Below, piece by piece: positions 8,323-15,656 of a stretch of 29,535 nucleotides of DNA. The position numbers and the translations under genes are program-made. The stretch spans positions 1 through 29,535 of the forward strand of contig JACUUP010000009.1 of the NCBI GenBank assembly GCA_014859225.1, read 5' to 3'. This DNA comes from Candidatus Aerophobota bacterium. GTDB lineage: Bacteria; Aerophobota; Aerophobia; Aerophobales; B3-G15. Position 1 is the first letter of the stretch. Every line of letters begins with the position of its first letter. The notes beneath the pieces were generated by a model. It did not search any database, was not told the DNA's origin, and was given only the letters and a program-made list of their open reading frames with translations.

Positions 8323-8365
8323 AGGTATCCCTGGGGTAAAGATTATAATATCTCCAGGGGTACCT
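8323..8365 (+). promoter_or_regulatory. SBP-permease intercistronic hairpin, copy 1
   Basis: AGGTATCCCTGGGG (8323-8336) pairs with CTCCAGGGGTACCT (8352-8365) as a continuous 14-bp stem with two G-U pairs and a 15-nt loop. No uridine run follows, so it is not a classic terminator. It sits 18 bases after the SBP stop. The matching junction in cassette 2 has the hairpin at 19617-19657 with almost the same 3' arm. Such structures often protect upstream SBP mRNA and so raise SBP over permease levels, as in the malE-malF region. Confidence 0.75.
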
Positions 8366-8442
8366 CTCTATCTTAAAGCGAGGGCTACCCATAAGGGATA
8401 ACCGAACATTTATTAGCGTAATAAACCAAAAGGGTAACTTGC

Positions 8443-9384
8443 ATGTTAAATCGTGGAGATAAAGTTGGGGTAGAAAGGGAACCCGTGAAATTGCGGGGTA
8501 GAAAAACAGTTTGGCAACTTCTCACGGGTGAGAAGTATATCAGATGGGCTCTTGTAGTACCACTCTTAATAGTATTGGCGGCATTTATGTTCTATCCCCT
8601 GTTTTACTGCTTGTATATGTCTTTTCAATTCTATGTTTTAAGAAAACCGTCTGTTTTTATTGGAATGGAAAACTATAGGATGGTATTGCACGACATGGTG
8701 TTCTGGCTGGCTCTTGGTCGCACCTTTTATGTGTTAGTCGTCTCTATAGCTGTTGAATTAGCTCTGGGTATGGGAATCGCACTTTTGCTTAACCGTGAAT
8801 TTAAGGGACAAAACACCATACGGGGAGTTTGCCTTTTACCTCTTCTAATATCACCACTTGCTATGTCCTTGATGTGGAATTACATGCTTCACGTTCAATT
8901 TGGTATAGTAAATCAAGTTATGGTGTGGATTGGTCTTGACAGAGTTGAGTGGTTTGCAAGTCCAAAAACTGCCATATATTGCATCATGCTTATTTCCATC
9001 TGGCAATGGACTCCTTTCTCTATATTTGTTATCCTTGCAGGTTTGAAAGGTATGCCAAAGGACGCACTTGAGGCGGCAAATGTTGATGGAGCCTCTCGCT
9101 GGTTTATTTTTCGGAAATTAACTTTGCCGTCATTGATGCCTCTTATCATCATTGTCATCTTGCTGCGGACGATGTGGTTAATAAGAATATTTGACCCTCT
9201 CTATGGAACCACGCGAGGTGGTGTGGGAACAGAGCTATTAGATTGGATGGTTTACAGAATTGCTTTCGTTTTCTTTGATGTGGGAAAAGCAGGAGCGCTG
9301 GCAATATTTTCTCTATATATAACCATTGTTCTTTGTGCTGTCTTGTTCCGACAGTTGATGAAAGCTCTGGGAGCAGCAAGATAG
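8443..9384 (+). CDS. ABC importer permease, MalF/UgpA type, cassette 1
   Basis: This 313-residue inner-membrane subunit forms half of the substrate channel. After a short charged cytoplasmic tail it shows about six hydrophobic segments, the first at about residues 35-58. The EAA coupling motif is EAANVDGASRWFIFRKLTLP, with its first Glu at residue 210; this loop contacts an ATPase. The C-terminus RQLMKALGAAR is shared with the cassette 2 homologue at 19692. The ATG at 8443 is supported by that homologue's matching N-terminus (MLxxGD) and by AAGGG upstream. It is followed after 41 bases by the second permease gene. It should pair with that permease and the two ATPases downstream. Confidence 0.92.
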   Translation: MLNRGDKVGVEREPVKLRGRKTVWQLLTGEKYIRWALVVPLLIVLAAFMFYPLFYCLYMSFQFYVLRKPSVFIGMENYRMVLHDMVFWLALGRTFYVLVVSIAVELALGMGIALLLNREFKGQNTIRGVCLLPLLISPLAMSLMWNYMLHVQFGIVNQVMVWIGLDRVEWFASPKTAIYCIMLISIWQWTPFSIFVILAGLKGMPKDALEAANVDGASRWFIFRKLTLPSLMPLIIIVILLRTMWLIRIFDPLYGTTRGGVGTELLDWMVYRIAFVFFDVGKAGALAIFSLYITIVLCAVLFRQLMKALGAAR

Positions 9385-9425
9385 TTAGTTTTTGACAATT
9401 CCACTTAGCATAAAAGGAGGATAAA

Positions 9426-10229
9426 ATGAGGCGAGCACTATTTTGGTTCGCCGTAGTTATTATCTTAGTTGGATTCCTATGGCCAATAGTCTGGGTATAT
9501 GTGACCTCGTTAAAATCAGTTGCCGATATTTTTAGGCCCGAAAAATTAGTTTTTTCCCCTACTCTTTACAACTACCGGTATTTGGTTACCGTCAGGCCAT
9601 CTATAATGGAATTCAGGAATGCTCTGATTATAACCTTTGCCAGCACAGCTCTGGTGATGGCTGTCTCACTACCCGCTGCCTATAGCTTTTCCCGATTCAA
9701 TACAGGTGGGGGACATCTACTTTTTATAACTATTTCCACGAGGATGTTCCCCGGTGTAGTAGCAGCACTACCTTTCTTTTTTCTTTTTAGAAATATGGGG
9801 CTTTTGGATACACACATTGGATTAGTTTTACTATATTTGTACTTTAATATGTCATTTGCCACCTTTTTATTATATGGATTTTTTAGAGAGATTCCGGAAG
9901 AGCTTGAACACTCTGCTATGGTGGATGGGTATAGCAGGTTGGCTACCTTCCGCAAGGTTATATTTCCATTGATAAGGCCAGGAGCAGCAGTTACAACTAT
10001 ATTTTGTCTTATATGGGCATGGAATGAGTTTTTCTTTGCTTTTCTCTTTACCCGCAGAGTTGCCAGAACAGTTTCCGTAGGGTTAGCAGTGTTCTGGGGC
10101 TCTGTAGAGATTCAGTGGGGACCAATGGCTGCAATGATGAGCCTTGCTATTTTACCGACATTAGCTGCTGCCTGGTTCATGCAGCGATTCATAATCCGCG
10201 GACTCACATTTGGAGCGGTAAAGGGATAG
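9426..10229 (+). CDS. ABC importer permease, MalG/UgpE type, cassette 1
   Basis: This 267-residue second channel subunit has about six membrane segments. The coupling loop reads EHSAMVDGYSRLATFRKVIFP from residue 161, with His in place of the usual first Ala of EAA. The cassette 2 homologue has EYAAMVDG in that position. Both end in MQRFIIRGLTFGAVKG, a typical MalG-type C-terminus. A strong ribosome binding site (AAAGGAGG) precedes the ATG. The following 113 bases before the small membrane gene are unusually long for this operon and hold only a weak CCAG/CTGG hairpin. It works with the MalF-type protein encoded just upstream. Confidence 0.92.
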   Translation: MRRALFWFAVVIILVGFLWPIVWVYVTSLKSVADIFRPEKLVFSPTLYNYRYLVTVRPSIMEFRNALIITFASTALVMAVSLPAAYSFSRFNTGGGHLLFITISTRMFPGVVAALPFFFLFRNMGLLDTHIGLVLLYLYFNMSFATFLLYGFFREIPEELEHSAMVDGYSRLATFRKVIFPLIRPGAAVTTIFCLIWAWNEFFFAFLFTRRVARTVSVGLAVFWGSVEIQWGPMAAMMSLAILPTLAAAWFMQRFIIRGLTFGAVKG

Positions 10230-10342
10230 CAAGATAAAGCCTTTTTACTTTGAAGCATAAGAGGGTTTGTGCGTTGGAACCAGGTTTCTGGAACGGGCGA
10301 TGAGCCTGAGTGGCAAAATTGGAGGATATGAGGTGATTAAAA

Positions 10343-10531
10343 ATGGAATGGGGGGATAGGCTTTTTTGGGGGATGGTGTTTTTTATTGGTATTATTTTTT
10401 TCTGGGTTGGGCTTTTGGAAAGATTTGCTCCTCTGTGGGTTGGAGTAATAATAGGATTTTTTGCCCTGTTTTTCATGCTAAAATATGGTCCTCGCCCTAA
10501 GGAAAAAGAAGAGAAAGGAAAGGGAGCCTGA
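10343..10531 (+). CDS. Small membrane protein resembling part of DUF2160, cassette 1
   Basis: This 62-residue protein has two predicted membrane segments (about residues 8-24 and 30-46) and a charged cytoplasmic tail, KYGPRPKEKEEKGKGA. From memory, the opening GDRLFWG, the central W-G-L and the ending of segment 2 resemble the C-terminal half of DUF2160 proteins. Those are encoded in GlpSTPQV-type glycerol importer operons of alphaproteobacteria. GAGGTGAT upstream supports the ATG. It is placed exactly between permease and ATPase genes, and a diverged homologue holds the same place in cassette 2, which shows it is a real gene and part of the importer. Its role is unknown. The last 20 residues fall within the 2,287-bp identical repeat, while the earlier part differs between copies. 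Confidence 0.78.
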   Translation: MEWGDRLFWGMVFFIGIIFFWVGLLERFAPLWVGVIIGFFALFFMLKYGPRPKEKEEKGKGA

Positions 10532-10535
10532 TAAG

Positions 10536-11657
10536 ATGGCCGAAGTTAAAGTTGAAAATTTAACTAAAAGCTATGGAAGACTTGTAGCGGTTAATGATGT
10601 TAGTTTTAGCTGTAAGGATGGTGAGTTTTTCACTTTCTTAGGTCCATCTGGTGCAGGAAAAACCACAACCCTTGAGCTCATTGCCGGGATAAAAAAGCCT
10701 GATTCCGGGAAAATATACATCGGTGATGAGCTTGTTAATGAGCTTCCTCCCCAGGAAAGAGATGTTGCCATGGCTTTTGAGAACTACAGCCTTTATCCAC
10801 ATTTTTCTGTCTATGAGAACATTGCCTTTCCCTTGAAAGCTCCCACAAGGAAAGAGAAACTATCCTCCAAAGAGGAAAGAAAAAGAGTTGAGGAGATGGC
10901 AAATCTTTTAGGGATTGGTGAGCTTCTGGACAGACGCCCCCAGCATTTAAGTGGCGGGCAAAGACAAAGAGTCTCCCTTGCCCGGGCCATGGTGAGAAGG
11001 CCAAGGGTTTACCTTTTAGATGAGCCCATAGCTCACCTTGATGCTAAACTAAAAGTAGCAGCAAGAACAACCCTTAAAAGACTGGCCACAAAACTTGGAA
11101 CAACCATCATTTATGTAACCCATGACTACAAGGAAGCCTTAGCTTTATCTGACCGCATCCTCATTTTAAGAGCTGGTTTGGTTGAACAAATTGGAACAGC
11201 CGAAGATGTTTATTTATCTCCGGTAACTGATTTTGTAGCAAGGCTCATAGGTGATCCTCCCATTAACCTGATAGATGGTGAGCTTGTTAGCGTGGATGAT
11301 AAGTTTTTATTTAAAGTCAATGATGAGTTTTCTTTTGAGATTCAAAAAGAAATCCTGGAAAAAGCACAAAGGATAGCCCGGCAGGAGAATGGTAAACTTA
11401 AGGTGCGTATTGGAATAAGACCTGTTTATGTTGGAGTGTCCGAGGAAAAGCTATCTCCCAACTCCTTCCAGCTTCCCGTTTATGCAGTTGAGCATGAGGC
11501 AGATAGCAGCATAGTTACCTTTGAGCTAAAAGATACCTTCTTGATAGCAAAAAAGAATAAAAAAGTTAACTGGGGCATTTCAGATAAAGTCTACCTTGAC
11601 TTTGACCAGACTCATATTCACTTTTTCAAAAAAACCTTAGAACTATCTAAAAGGTAG
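10536..11657 (+). CDS. ABC importer ATPase A (MalK-like), cassette 1
   Basis: This 373-residue nucleotide-binding subunit powers the importer. It has Walker A GPSGAGKTT (residues 36-44), signature LSGGQ (138-142), Walker B ending in Glu163 and the switch His196 in YVTHD, followed by a C-terminal TOBE-like regulatory domain (from about residue 235). The Q-loop reads AFENYSLYPH with Glu82 where MalK has Gln. I chose the ATG at 10536, after GGGAG, because the reading frame extension to 10485 overlaps the small membrane gene and lacks family similarity. It lies five bases from that gene's stop. A different ATPase follows immediately, so the working unit is probably an A/B heterodimer. An identical copy is at 21703-22824. 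Confidence 0.93.
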   Translation: MAEVKVENLTKSYGRLVAVNDVSFSCKDGEFFTFLGPSGAGKTTTLELIAGIKKPDSGKIYIGDELVNELPPQERDVAMAFENYSLYPHFSVYENIAFPLKAPTRKEKLSSKEERKRVEEMANLLGIGELLDRRPQHLSGGQRQRVSLARAMVRRPRVYLLDEPIAHLDAKLKVAARTTLKRLATKLGTTIIYVTHDYKEALALSDRILILRAGLVEQIGTAEDVYLSPVTDFVARLIGDPPINLIDGELVSVDDKFLFKVNDEFSFEIQKEILEKAQRIARQENGKLKVRIGIRPVYVGVSEEKLSPNSFQLPVYAVEHEADSSIVTFELKDTFLIAKKNKKVNWGISDKVYLDFDQTHIHFFKKTLELSKR

Positions 11658-11661
11658 GATA

Positions 11662-12753
11662 ATGAGTAGAGTTGATGCTAAAAATATATGGAAAATTTAT
11701 GCCGGAGGTGTTTTAGCCGTAAAAGAGGTAAGTTTTCACTGTGAAGATGGGGAATTTTTAGCCATCCTTGGTCCTTCTGGGTGTGGAAAATCATCCACAC
11801 TGCGCATGATTGCCGGGCTTGAGGATATAACTAAAGGTGAGCTTTTATTTGATGGGAAGCTGGTTAACAAGCTCTCCCCGCGTGAGAGAAATATCGCCCT
11901 TGCCTTTGAAACCTATGCCCTTTATGCCCCCTTAACTATTTATGAGAACATTGCCTTTCCCCTTGAGGCAGGGGGGATGAAAAGAAAACAAATAGATGAA
12001 AAAGTTAAACAAATTGCCGATATGCTTGATTTAACCGATGTTTTAAATAGGAAGCCCTCCCATTTAAGTGGTGGTCAGCAACAAAGGGTTTCCCTTGCCC
12101 GGGCACTTATTAGAGAACCAAATGTTTTTTTGCTGGATGAGCCCTTATCCCATATGGACCAGAGGGTGCGCGTTCTTCTCAGGGCAAGAATTAGAAGAAT
12201 CCATGATGAGCTTAAAGCTACAACAATCTATGTTACCCACGACCAGGAAGAAGCAGTATCCCTTGCTGACAGAATAATCGTTATGCATCTGGGTGAGATT
12301 CAGCAAACCGGGACAGTTGATGAGCTCTGGAATCATCCTAAAAATATATTTGTGGCAGGTTTTTTAGGTGAGCCAGCCATGAACTTTCTTGAGACAAAGA
12401 TTGAAAAACCAACGCAAATTTCCCTAACAACAGGAGAAAAAAAAGCTACTTTTGAGCTAAGAGGTAAAGTTGATGAGAAGTATGTTGGATGTGAGGCTAT
12501 CCTGGGTATAAGACCTGAGAGGATTGTTGTTTTAGCCGATAAAAGGGATGAGCAATCTGCTCCTTCCCTAGTTGAGGTGGTAGAGCCCTTAGGCGAGACC
12601 AAAATTGTAACAGTTAAACTTGATGATGTTGAGCTTAAAGTGGTTAGCTTGCGTGAGGTAGATACTGCGGTAGGAAAAACCATCTACCTCAAGTTTAAAC
12701 CCGAGGATATTCACCTTTTTGATAAGCAAACAGAGAAGGCTCTTTTAGCATGA
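11662..12753 (+). CDS. ABC importer ATPase B (MalK-like), cassette 1
   Basis: This 363-residue nucleotide-binding subunit partners ATPase A. It has Walker A GPSGCGKSS (from residue 37), signature LSGGQQQR (from 135), Walker B ending in Glu160, switch His193 in YVTHDQEEA and a C-terminal TOBE-like domain (MNFLETKI onward). All catalytic elements are present, so both sites of the heterodimer look competent. As in ATPase A, the Q-loop Gln is replaced (AFETYALYAP, Glu83), and the following PH is AP. The start is four bases after the ATPase A stop with AAGGTAGG upstream, so translation is probably coupled. Two ATPase genes per importer is the GlpS/GlpT arrangement rather than the single shared MalK type. 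An identical copy is at 22829-23920. Confidence 0.93.
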   Translation: MSRVDAKNIWKIYAGGVLAVKEVSFHCEDGEFLAILGPSGCGKSSTLRMIAGLEDITKGELLFDGKLVNKLSPRERNIALAFETYALYAPLTIYENIAFPLEAGGMKRKQIDEKVKQIADMLDLTDVLNRKPSHLSGGQQQRVSLARALIREPNVFLLDEPLSHMDQRVRVLLRARIRRIHDELKATTIYVTHDQEEAVSLADRIIVMHLGEIQQTGTVDELWNHPKNIFVAGFLGEPAMNFLETKIEKPTQISLTTGEKKATFELRGKVDEKYVGCEAILGIRPERIVVLADKRDEQSAPSLVEVVEPLGETKIVTVKLDDVELKVVSLREVDTAVGKTIYLKFKPEDIHLFDKQTEKALLA

Positions 12754-12800
12754 GTGAGCCACTTTTCAAAGGAAAAATCTCAAAATTAAGGAGGTAGAGC

Positions 12801-13526
12801 ATGTTAAAAGTCAATGAGTGGGGGTATAGTAATCCGGTAATTTCACCTCTTTACCCTCCGCCACCTTTGTACTGGATAGATTTTCAGGTGCAGATGATTG
12901 TTTATGAGACCAATATTTCCAATGTAGAAAAACTTCTTCCCCACCCCTTAGAGCCAAATGGTAATAAAGTGGTTACCTGGATATCGGATGAGCCTTTCAC
13001 CAATCAGGGAAGTGGTAAGGAAGCAGCAATTTATGTTCAGGCAAGATACAAGGATTATGTGGGTGTTTATGAACCATTTTTATATGTGAACTCAGAAATT
13101 CCCCTCTGTGGAGGGCGAGAGATCTGGGGGTATTGTAAAAAGATAGCTAATGTTTCTTTGCATTTTGAAAAAGAACAGGTAAGAGGAGAAGTAGAAAGGG
13201 TTCGCACCAAAATAATGAAGTGTCTATGTATTCGTGAGGTTCCAGCAAAGTTAGAAGAAGTTCCTTTAGGTCCTATATTTTCTCTTAAGGTAATTCCCGG
13301 TGCGGCAGAAGATGAGCCTCCTTTGAGACAGCTTATTCTTACTGAAGGTGAAGTAACAGCCAAGGAGGGTATGTTTTATAAAGGAAAAGGCTCGGTAGAT
13401 TTTGAAAGGTCAGAAATAGACCCTACCTATATTCTTGCGCCAGAGAAAGTGATAGCTGGTTATTACGGGATAATGAGTTTTGTCTTGCCTTACGGGAAAA
13501 TTATTTATCGCTATGAGGATGTATAA
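12801..13526 (+). CDS. Acetoacetate decarboxylase-family protein
   Basis: This 241-residue protein belongs to the acetoacetate decarboxylase-like superfamily, whose members form a Schiff base with a keto substrate. The key segment is GGREIWGYCKKIANV, where Lys113 and Lys114 match the catalytic pair Lys115/Lys116 of the clostridial enzyme, and Arg and Glu precede it in the same order. One change stands out: Cys112 replaces the usual Pro before the lysine pair. It begins 47 bases after ATPase B with AAGGAGG upstream and is probably in the same transcript. Some superfamily members are aldolases or dehydratases rather than decarboxylases. Beside a creatininase-type hydrolase and an SDR it may process a keto-acid intermediate of polyol breakdown. 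The substrate is unknown. Confidence 0.85.
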   Translation: MLKVNEWGYSNPVISPLYPPPPLYWIDFQVQMIVYETNISNVEKLLPHPLEPNGNKVVTWISDEPFTNQGSGKEAAIYVQARYKDYVGVYEPFLYVNSEIPLCGGREIWGYCKKIANVSLHFEKEQVRGEVERVRTKIMKCLCIREVPAKLEEVPLGPIFSLKVIPGAAEDEPPLRQLILTEGEVTAKEGMFYKGKGSVDFERSEIDPTYILAPEKVIAGYYGIMSFVLPYGKIIYRYEDV

Positions 13527-13570
13527 GCTTTTTGCCAAAAATTATGAGTGAGTTCAAAATTGAATAGCTC

Positions 13571-13626
13571 GGACAGGCGGGGACGCCCGTCCTACCCACA
13601 AAGTAGGACAAGCGTCTCGCGTGTCC
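13571..13626. repeat. GC-rich interrupted palindrome (REP-like)
   Basis: The arms at 13571-13595 (GGACAGGCGGGGACGCCCGT...) and 13603-13626 (GTAGGACAAGCGTCTCGCGT...) are imperfect inverted repeats around a 7-nt loop. The left arm contains its own smaller palindrome (GGAC...GTCC). It is much richer in GC than its surroundings and lies in the gap between the decarboxylase-like and creatininase genes. It resembles dispersed extragenic palindromes, but no second good copy is in the window. Confidence 0.6.
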
Positions 13627-13652
13627 TGAAATATAAGTTACAGGAGGAGAAA

Positions 13653-14765
13653 ATGCCTGGCGAAAGAAAAACTGGTATGTGGATAACTACGGAAAATCCT
13701 GCTATTATCTTTGAAGATAGTGCCGTGGGAAAAATGAAAAAAGAAGTTTGGGATGCATCAGAGGAGGAAATTGGTGCTATCTTAAAGGAGTATGAGATTC
13801 CTTCACCCCCGGAGCTGGGAAAAGCGGGAAGCTACATTCAAACCACACCTCGCCACAAGCTTGTGGAGAACCGACGCAAAAACGACGTTGTCCTTATTAC
13901 TATAGGCTCAACCGAGTGCCATGGAAGACATGCTCCTTCGGGTCACGATAGCTTTCAGGTAAGTCAGGTACTGGAAGGGGTGAGAAGATACACTGCAAAA
14001 AAAGGAAAACCTGTGAACCTCGCTTTTAACCCCATAAATTATGGAGCACATCCCTATCATCATATAGGGATACCTGGAACAGTGATTATTCCCCCGGATG
14101 TTGTGAAAGAAACGCTGATTTATGTTATGCTGGGTCTATGGAATGACGGTTTTCGCAAGCAGATTATTGTAAACAACCACGGACATTTTTGGGTAATGGA
14201 AACCGCGCTGCATGAATTTATGTATCGGTATCAGTTGCCTGGTGTTTTCCAGGTGCTTGACTGGCCGAAAGCCATAAGGGAATTTTTAGTGCCTGGAGTA
14301 AGGGAAGATTCTCTTGAGACACCTTTTGTTCATGCAGATGAGACTGAGACTTCCTGGGGACTTCTACTTTTTCCTGAAATGATAGACATGGAGGTGGCAG
14401 AAAAAGCACAGCCAAAAAGATTTCTTCCGGGTGACCACTGGATGGATGCAGCAGAATCTTTCCACAGACCTCATCGCTGGTCAGAAGGAGAAGGACATGC
14501 AGCCATTGAGCTTTCTGGAACTCCCGAAGGAGTGGTAGGAGACCCTACGCGGGCAAGTGCAAGAAAGGCTAAAAGACCCGTAGTAGCTCTTCTTAAATAC
14601 TTAACCTTGTGTGCAGATGAGATTCTTGAAGCATTTCCCCCGGGCAAAGTCCCTCCCGTAGAAGAGGTTACTTTGCGGACTGCTAAAGAGATGGAACCTT
14701 ATTTGAAAGAGCCACAAAGCAAAGGTTGGAAGAGTGTTTATTCGTTACCGAGAATAGGGATGTAG
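13653..14765 (+). CDS. Creatininase-family metal-dependent hydrolase, IolN-like
   Basis: This 370-residue enzyme belongs to the creatinine amidohydrolase family. Likely metal ligands are Glu88 and His90 in GSTECHGRH, Asp99 in SGHDSF, His176/His178 in NNHGHF and Glu232 in HADETETS. The start at 13653 follows a strong AGGAGG. The open frame reaches back to 13548, but that part crosses the palindrome at 13571 and is not family-like. N-terminal KKEVWDA, the GAHPYHHIG segment and the C-terminal RPHRWSEGEGHAAIE and ALLKYLTL recall, from memory, 3-dehydro-scyllo-inosose hydrolase (IolN) of the Thermotoga inositol route, which opens a diketo-inositol ring. The next gene is a UxuB-like SDR, which would fit that route. 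True creatininase activity is unlikely here. Hydrolase family certain, IolN role moderate. Confidence 0.8.
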   Translation: MPGERKTGMWITTENPAIIFEDSAVGKMKKEVWDASEEEIGAILKEYEIPSPPELGKAGSYIQTTPRHKLVENRRKNDVVLITIGSTECHGRHAPSGHDSFQVSQVLEGVRRYTAKKGKPVNLAFNPINYGAHPYHHIGIPGTVIIPPDVVKETLIYVMLGLWNDGFRKQIIVNNHGHFWVMETALHEFMYRYQLPGVFQVLDWPKAIREFLVPGVREDSLETPFVHADETETSWGLLLFPEMIDMEVAEKAQPKRFLPGDHWMDAAESFHRPHRWSEGEGHAAIELSGTPEGVVGDPTRASARKAKRPVVALLKYLTLCADEILEAFPPGKVPPVEEVTLRTAKEMEPYLKEPQSKGWKSVYSLPRIGM

Positions 14766-14799
14766 TAAGCAGGTATTCAAAACTTTTGTGGATGAATAA

Positions 14800-15624
14800 G
14801 TGAAAGATATCCTCAGCACATTTTCTCTTAAGGGAAAAAAAGCAGTAGTGACAGGAGGGATGGGAACCTTAGGTTCTGCCATCGCTAAGGGGTTGGGAAA
14901 AGCTGGAGCAAAAGTTGCTATATGTGATAAGGCGAGTACCTCCTCAGTTGTAGCTCATCTGAAAAAAGAAGGCATTAAGGCAAAAGGGTATTATGTAGAC
15001 CTTATGGATAAGAAAAAAATAATGATGTGCCATAATAAGGTAATAAAAGATTTTGGCAGGGTGGATATCCTGGTGAATGCAGCAGGAGGAATGATAGAGG
15101 AAGCGACTACCTCAAAGGATTTGAGCTTTTTTGACCTATCCCTGTCCGGTCTGGAAAAAATGGTGGAGCTGAACCTGTTTGCAGGAGTAATACTTCCCTG
15201 TCAGATATTTGGCAAAAGCATGGTTACAAACGAAGAAGGTGGTTCCATCATAAATATATCCTCAACGAGCTCTTTTCGTCCTTTAAGCAGGGTGCCTGCA
15301 TACTCAGCTACCAAGGCCGCAGTTAATAATTTTACCCGGTGGCTTGCTGTCCATTTTGCCAAAGAATATGGTAAAAATGTGAGGGTGAATGCCGTTGCCC
15401 CTGGTTTTTTCCTGACCCGTATGAACTACCATCTTCTCTTAGATGATAAAGATAATCTTACCGAGAGAGGAAAATCCATAATAGCTCACACTCCTATGGG
15501 TGAGTTTGGTTATCCAGATGATTTAACGGGAGTTTGCATCTGGCTTTCCTCAGATGCAGCAAGGTTTGTTACCGGTGCCCTCATTCCTGTGGATGGGGGA
15601 TTTAGTGCCTTTTCCGGAGTTTAG
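14800..15624 (+). CDS. Short-chain dehydrogenase, D-mannonate oxidoreductase-like
   Basis: This 274-residue NAD(P)-dependent oxidoreductase has the cofactor motif TGGMGTLGSAI, the NAAGG segment, catalytic Ser in INISSTSS, Tyr168 and Lys172 (YSATK), and a C-terminal PVDGGFSAFSGV. The run RVPAYSATKAAVNNFTRWLA and the APGFFLTRMN and HTPMG segments closely resemble the UxuB/YjmF type, which interconverts fructuronate and mannonate. Gluconate 5-dehydrogenase-like enzymes are the main alternative. The start is a GTG with only a weak ribosome binding site, but the protein then begins at the usual place before the Rossmann fold. It is 34 bases after the creatininase-like gene. In the Thermotoga inositol route the ring-opened product ends in fructuronate chemistry, so the pairing makes sense as inference. 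Confidence 0.85.
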   Translation: MKDILSTFSLKGKKAVVTGGMGTLGSAIAKGLGKAGAKVAICDKASTSSVVAHLKKEGIKAKGYYVDLMDKKKIMMCHNKVIKDFGRVDILVNAAGGMIEEATTSKDLSFFDLSLSGLEKMVELNLFAGVILPCQIFGKSMVTNEEGGSIINISSTSSFRPLSRVPAYSATKAAVNNFTRWLAVHFAKEYGKNVRVNAVAPGFFLTRMNYHLLLDDKDNLTERGKSIIAHTPMGEFGYPDDLTGVCIWLSSDAARFVTGALIPVDGGFSAFSGV

Positions 15625-15656
15625 GCAAAGTAACCTGTTCCCTTAAGGAGTTAAGG

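Larger units (their letters stand above)
10469..12755 (+). repeat. 2,287-bp direct repeat, copy 1 (two ATPase genes)
   Basis: This stretch is repeated in the same orientation at 21636-23922, an offset of 11,167 bases. I found no differing base in the lines compared, and the sense and antisense translations agree throughout. Identity starts abruptly in codon 43 of the small membrane gene and stops two bases after the second ATPase stop codon. Outside these limits the two cassettes diverge at once. No terminal inverted repeats or transposase mark it as a mobile element. Confidence 0.95.

Noticed and set aside
10250-10342. Hidden small gene in the 113-base gap between the cassette 1 MalG-type permease and the small membrane gene
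   Set aside because: No frame gives a convincing start with ribosome binding site, and cassette 2 has only 23 bases there. Only a weak CCAG/CTGG hairpin is visible.
10485-10535. Upstream start for ATPase A at 10485 (also 21652 in the second copy)
   Set aside because: It would overlap the small membrane gene by 47 bases and add a lysine/arginine-rich stretch that is only that gene's tail read in another frame. The ATG at 10536 has its own ribosome binding site.
10469-12755. Compound transposon or insertion sequence as explanation of the 2,287-bp repeat
   Set aside because: There are no terminal inverted repeats, no transposase and no target duplications at the edges. The block is two housekeeping-type ATPase genes in their normal operon place.
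13548-13652. N-terminal extension of the creatininase-family gene to a start at 13548
   Set aside because: The extra 35 codons cross the GC-rich palindrome and encode a low-complexity, non-family sequence. The ATG at 13653 has a strong AGGAGG at the right distance.
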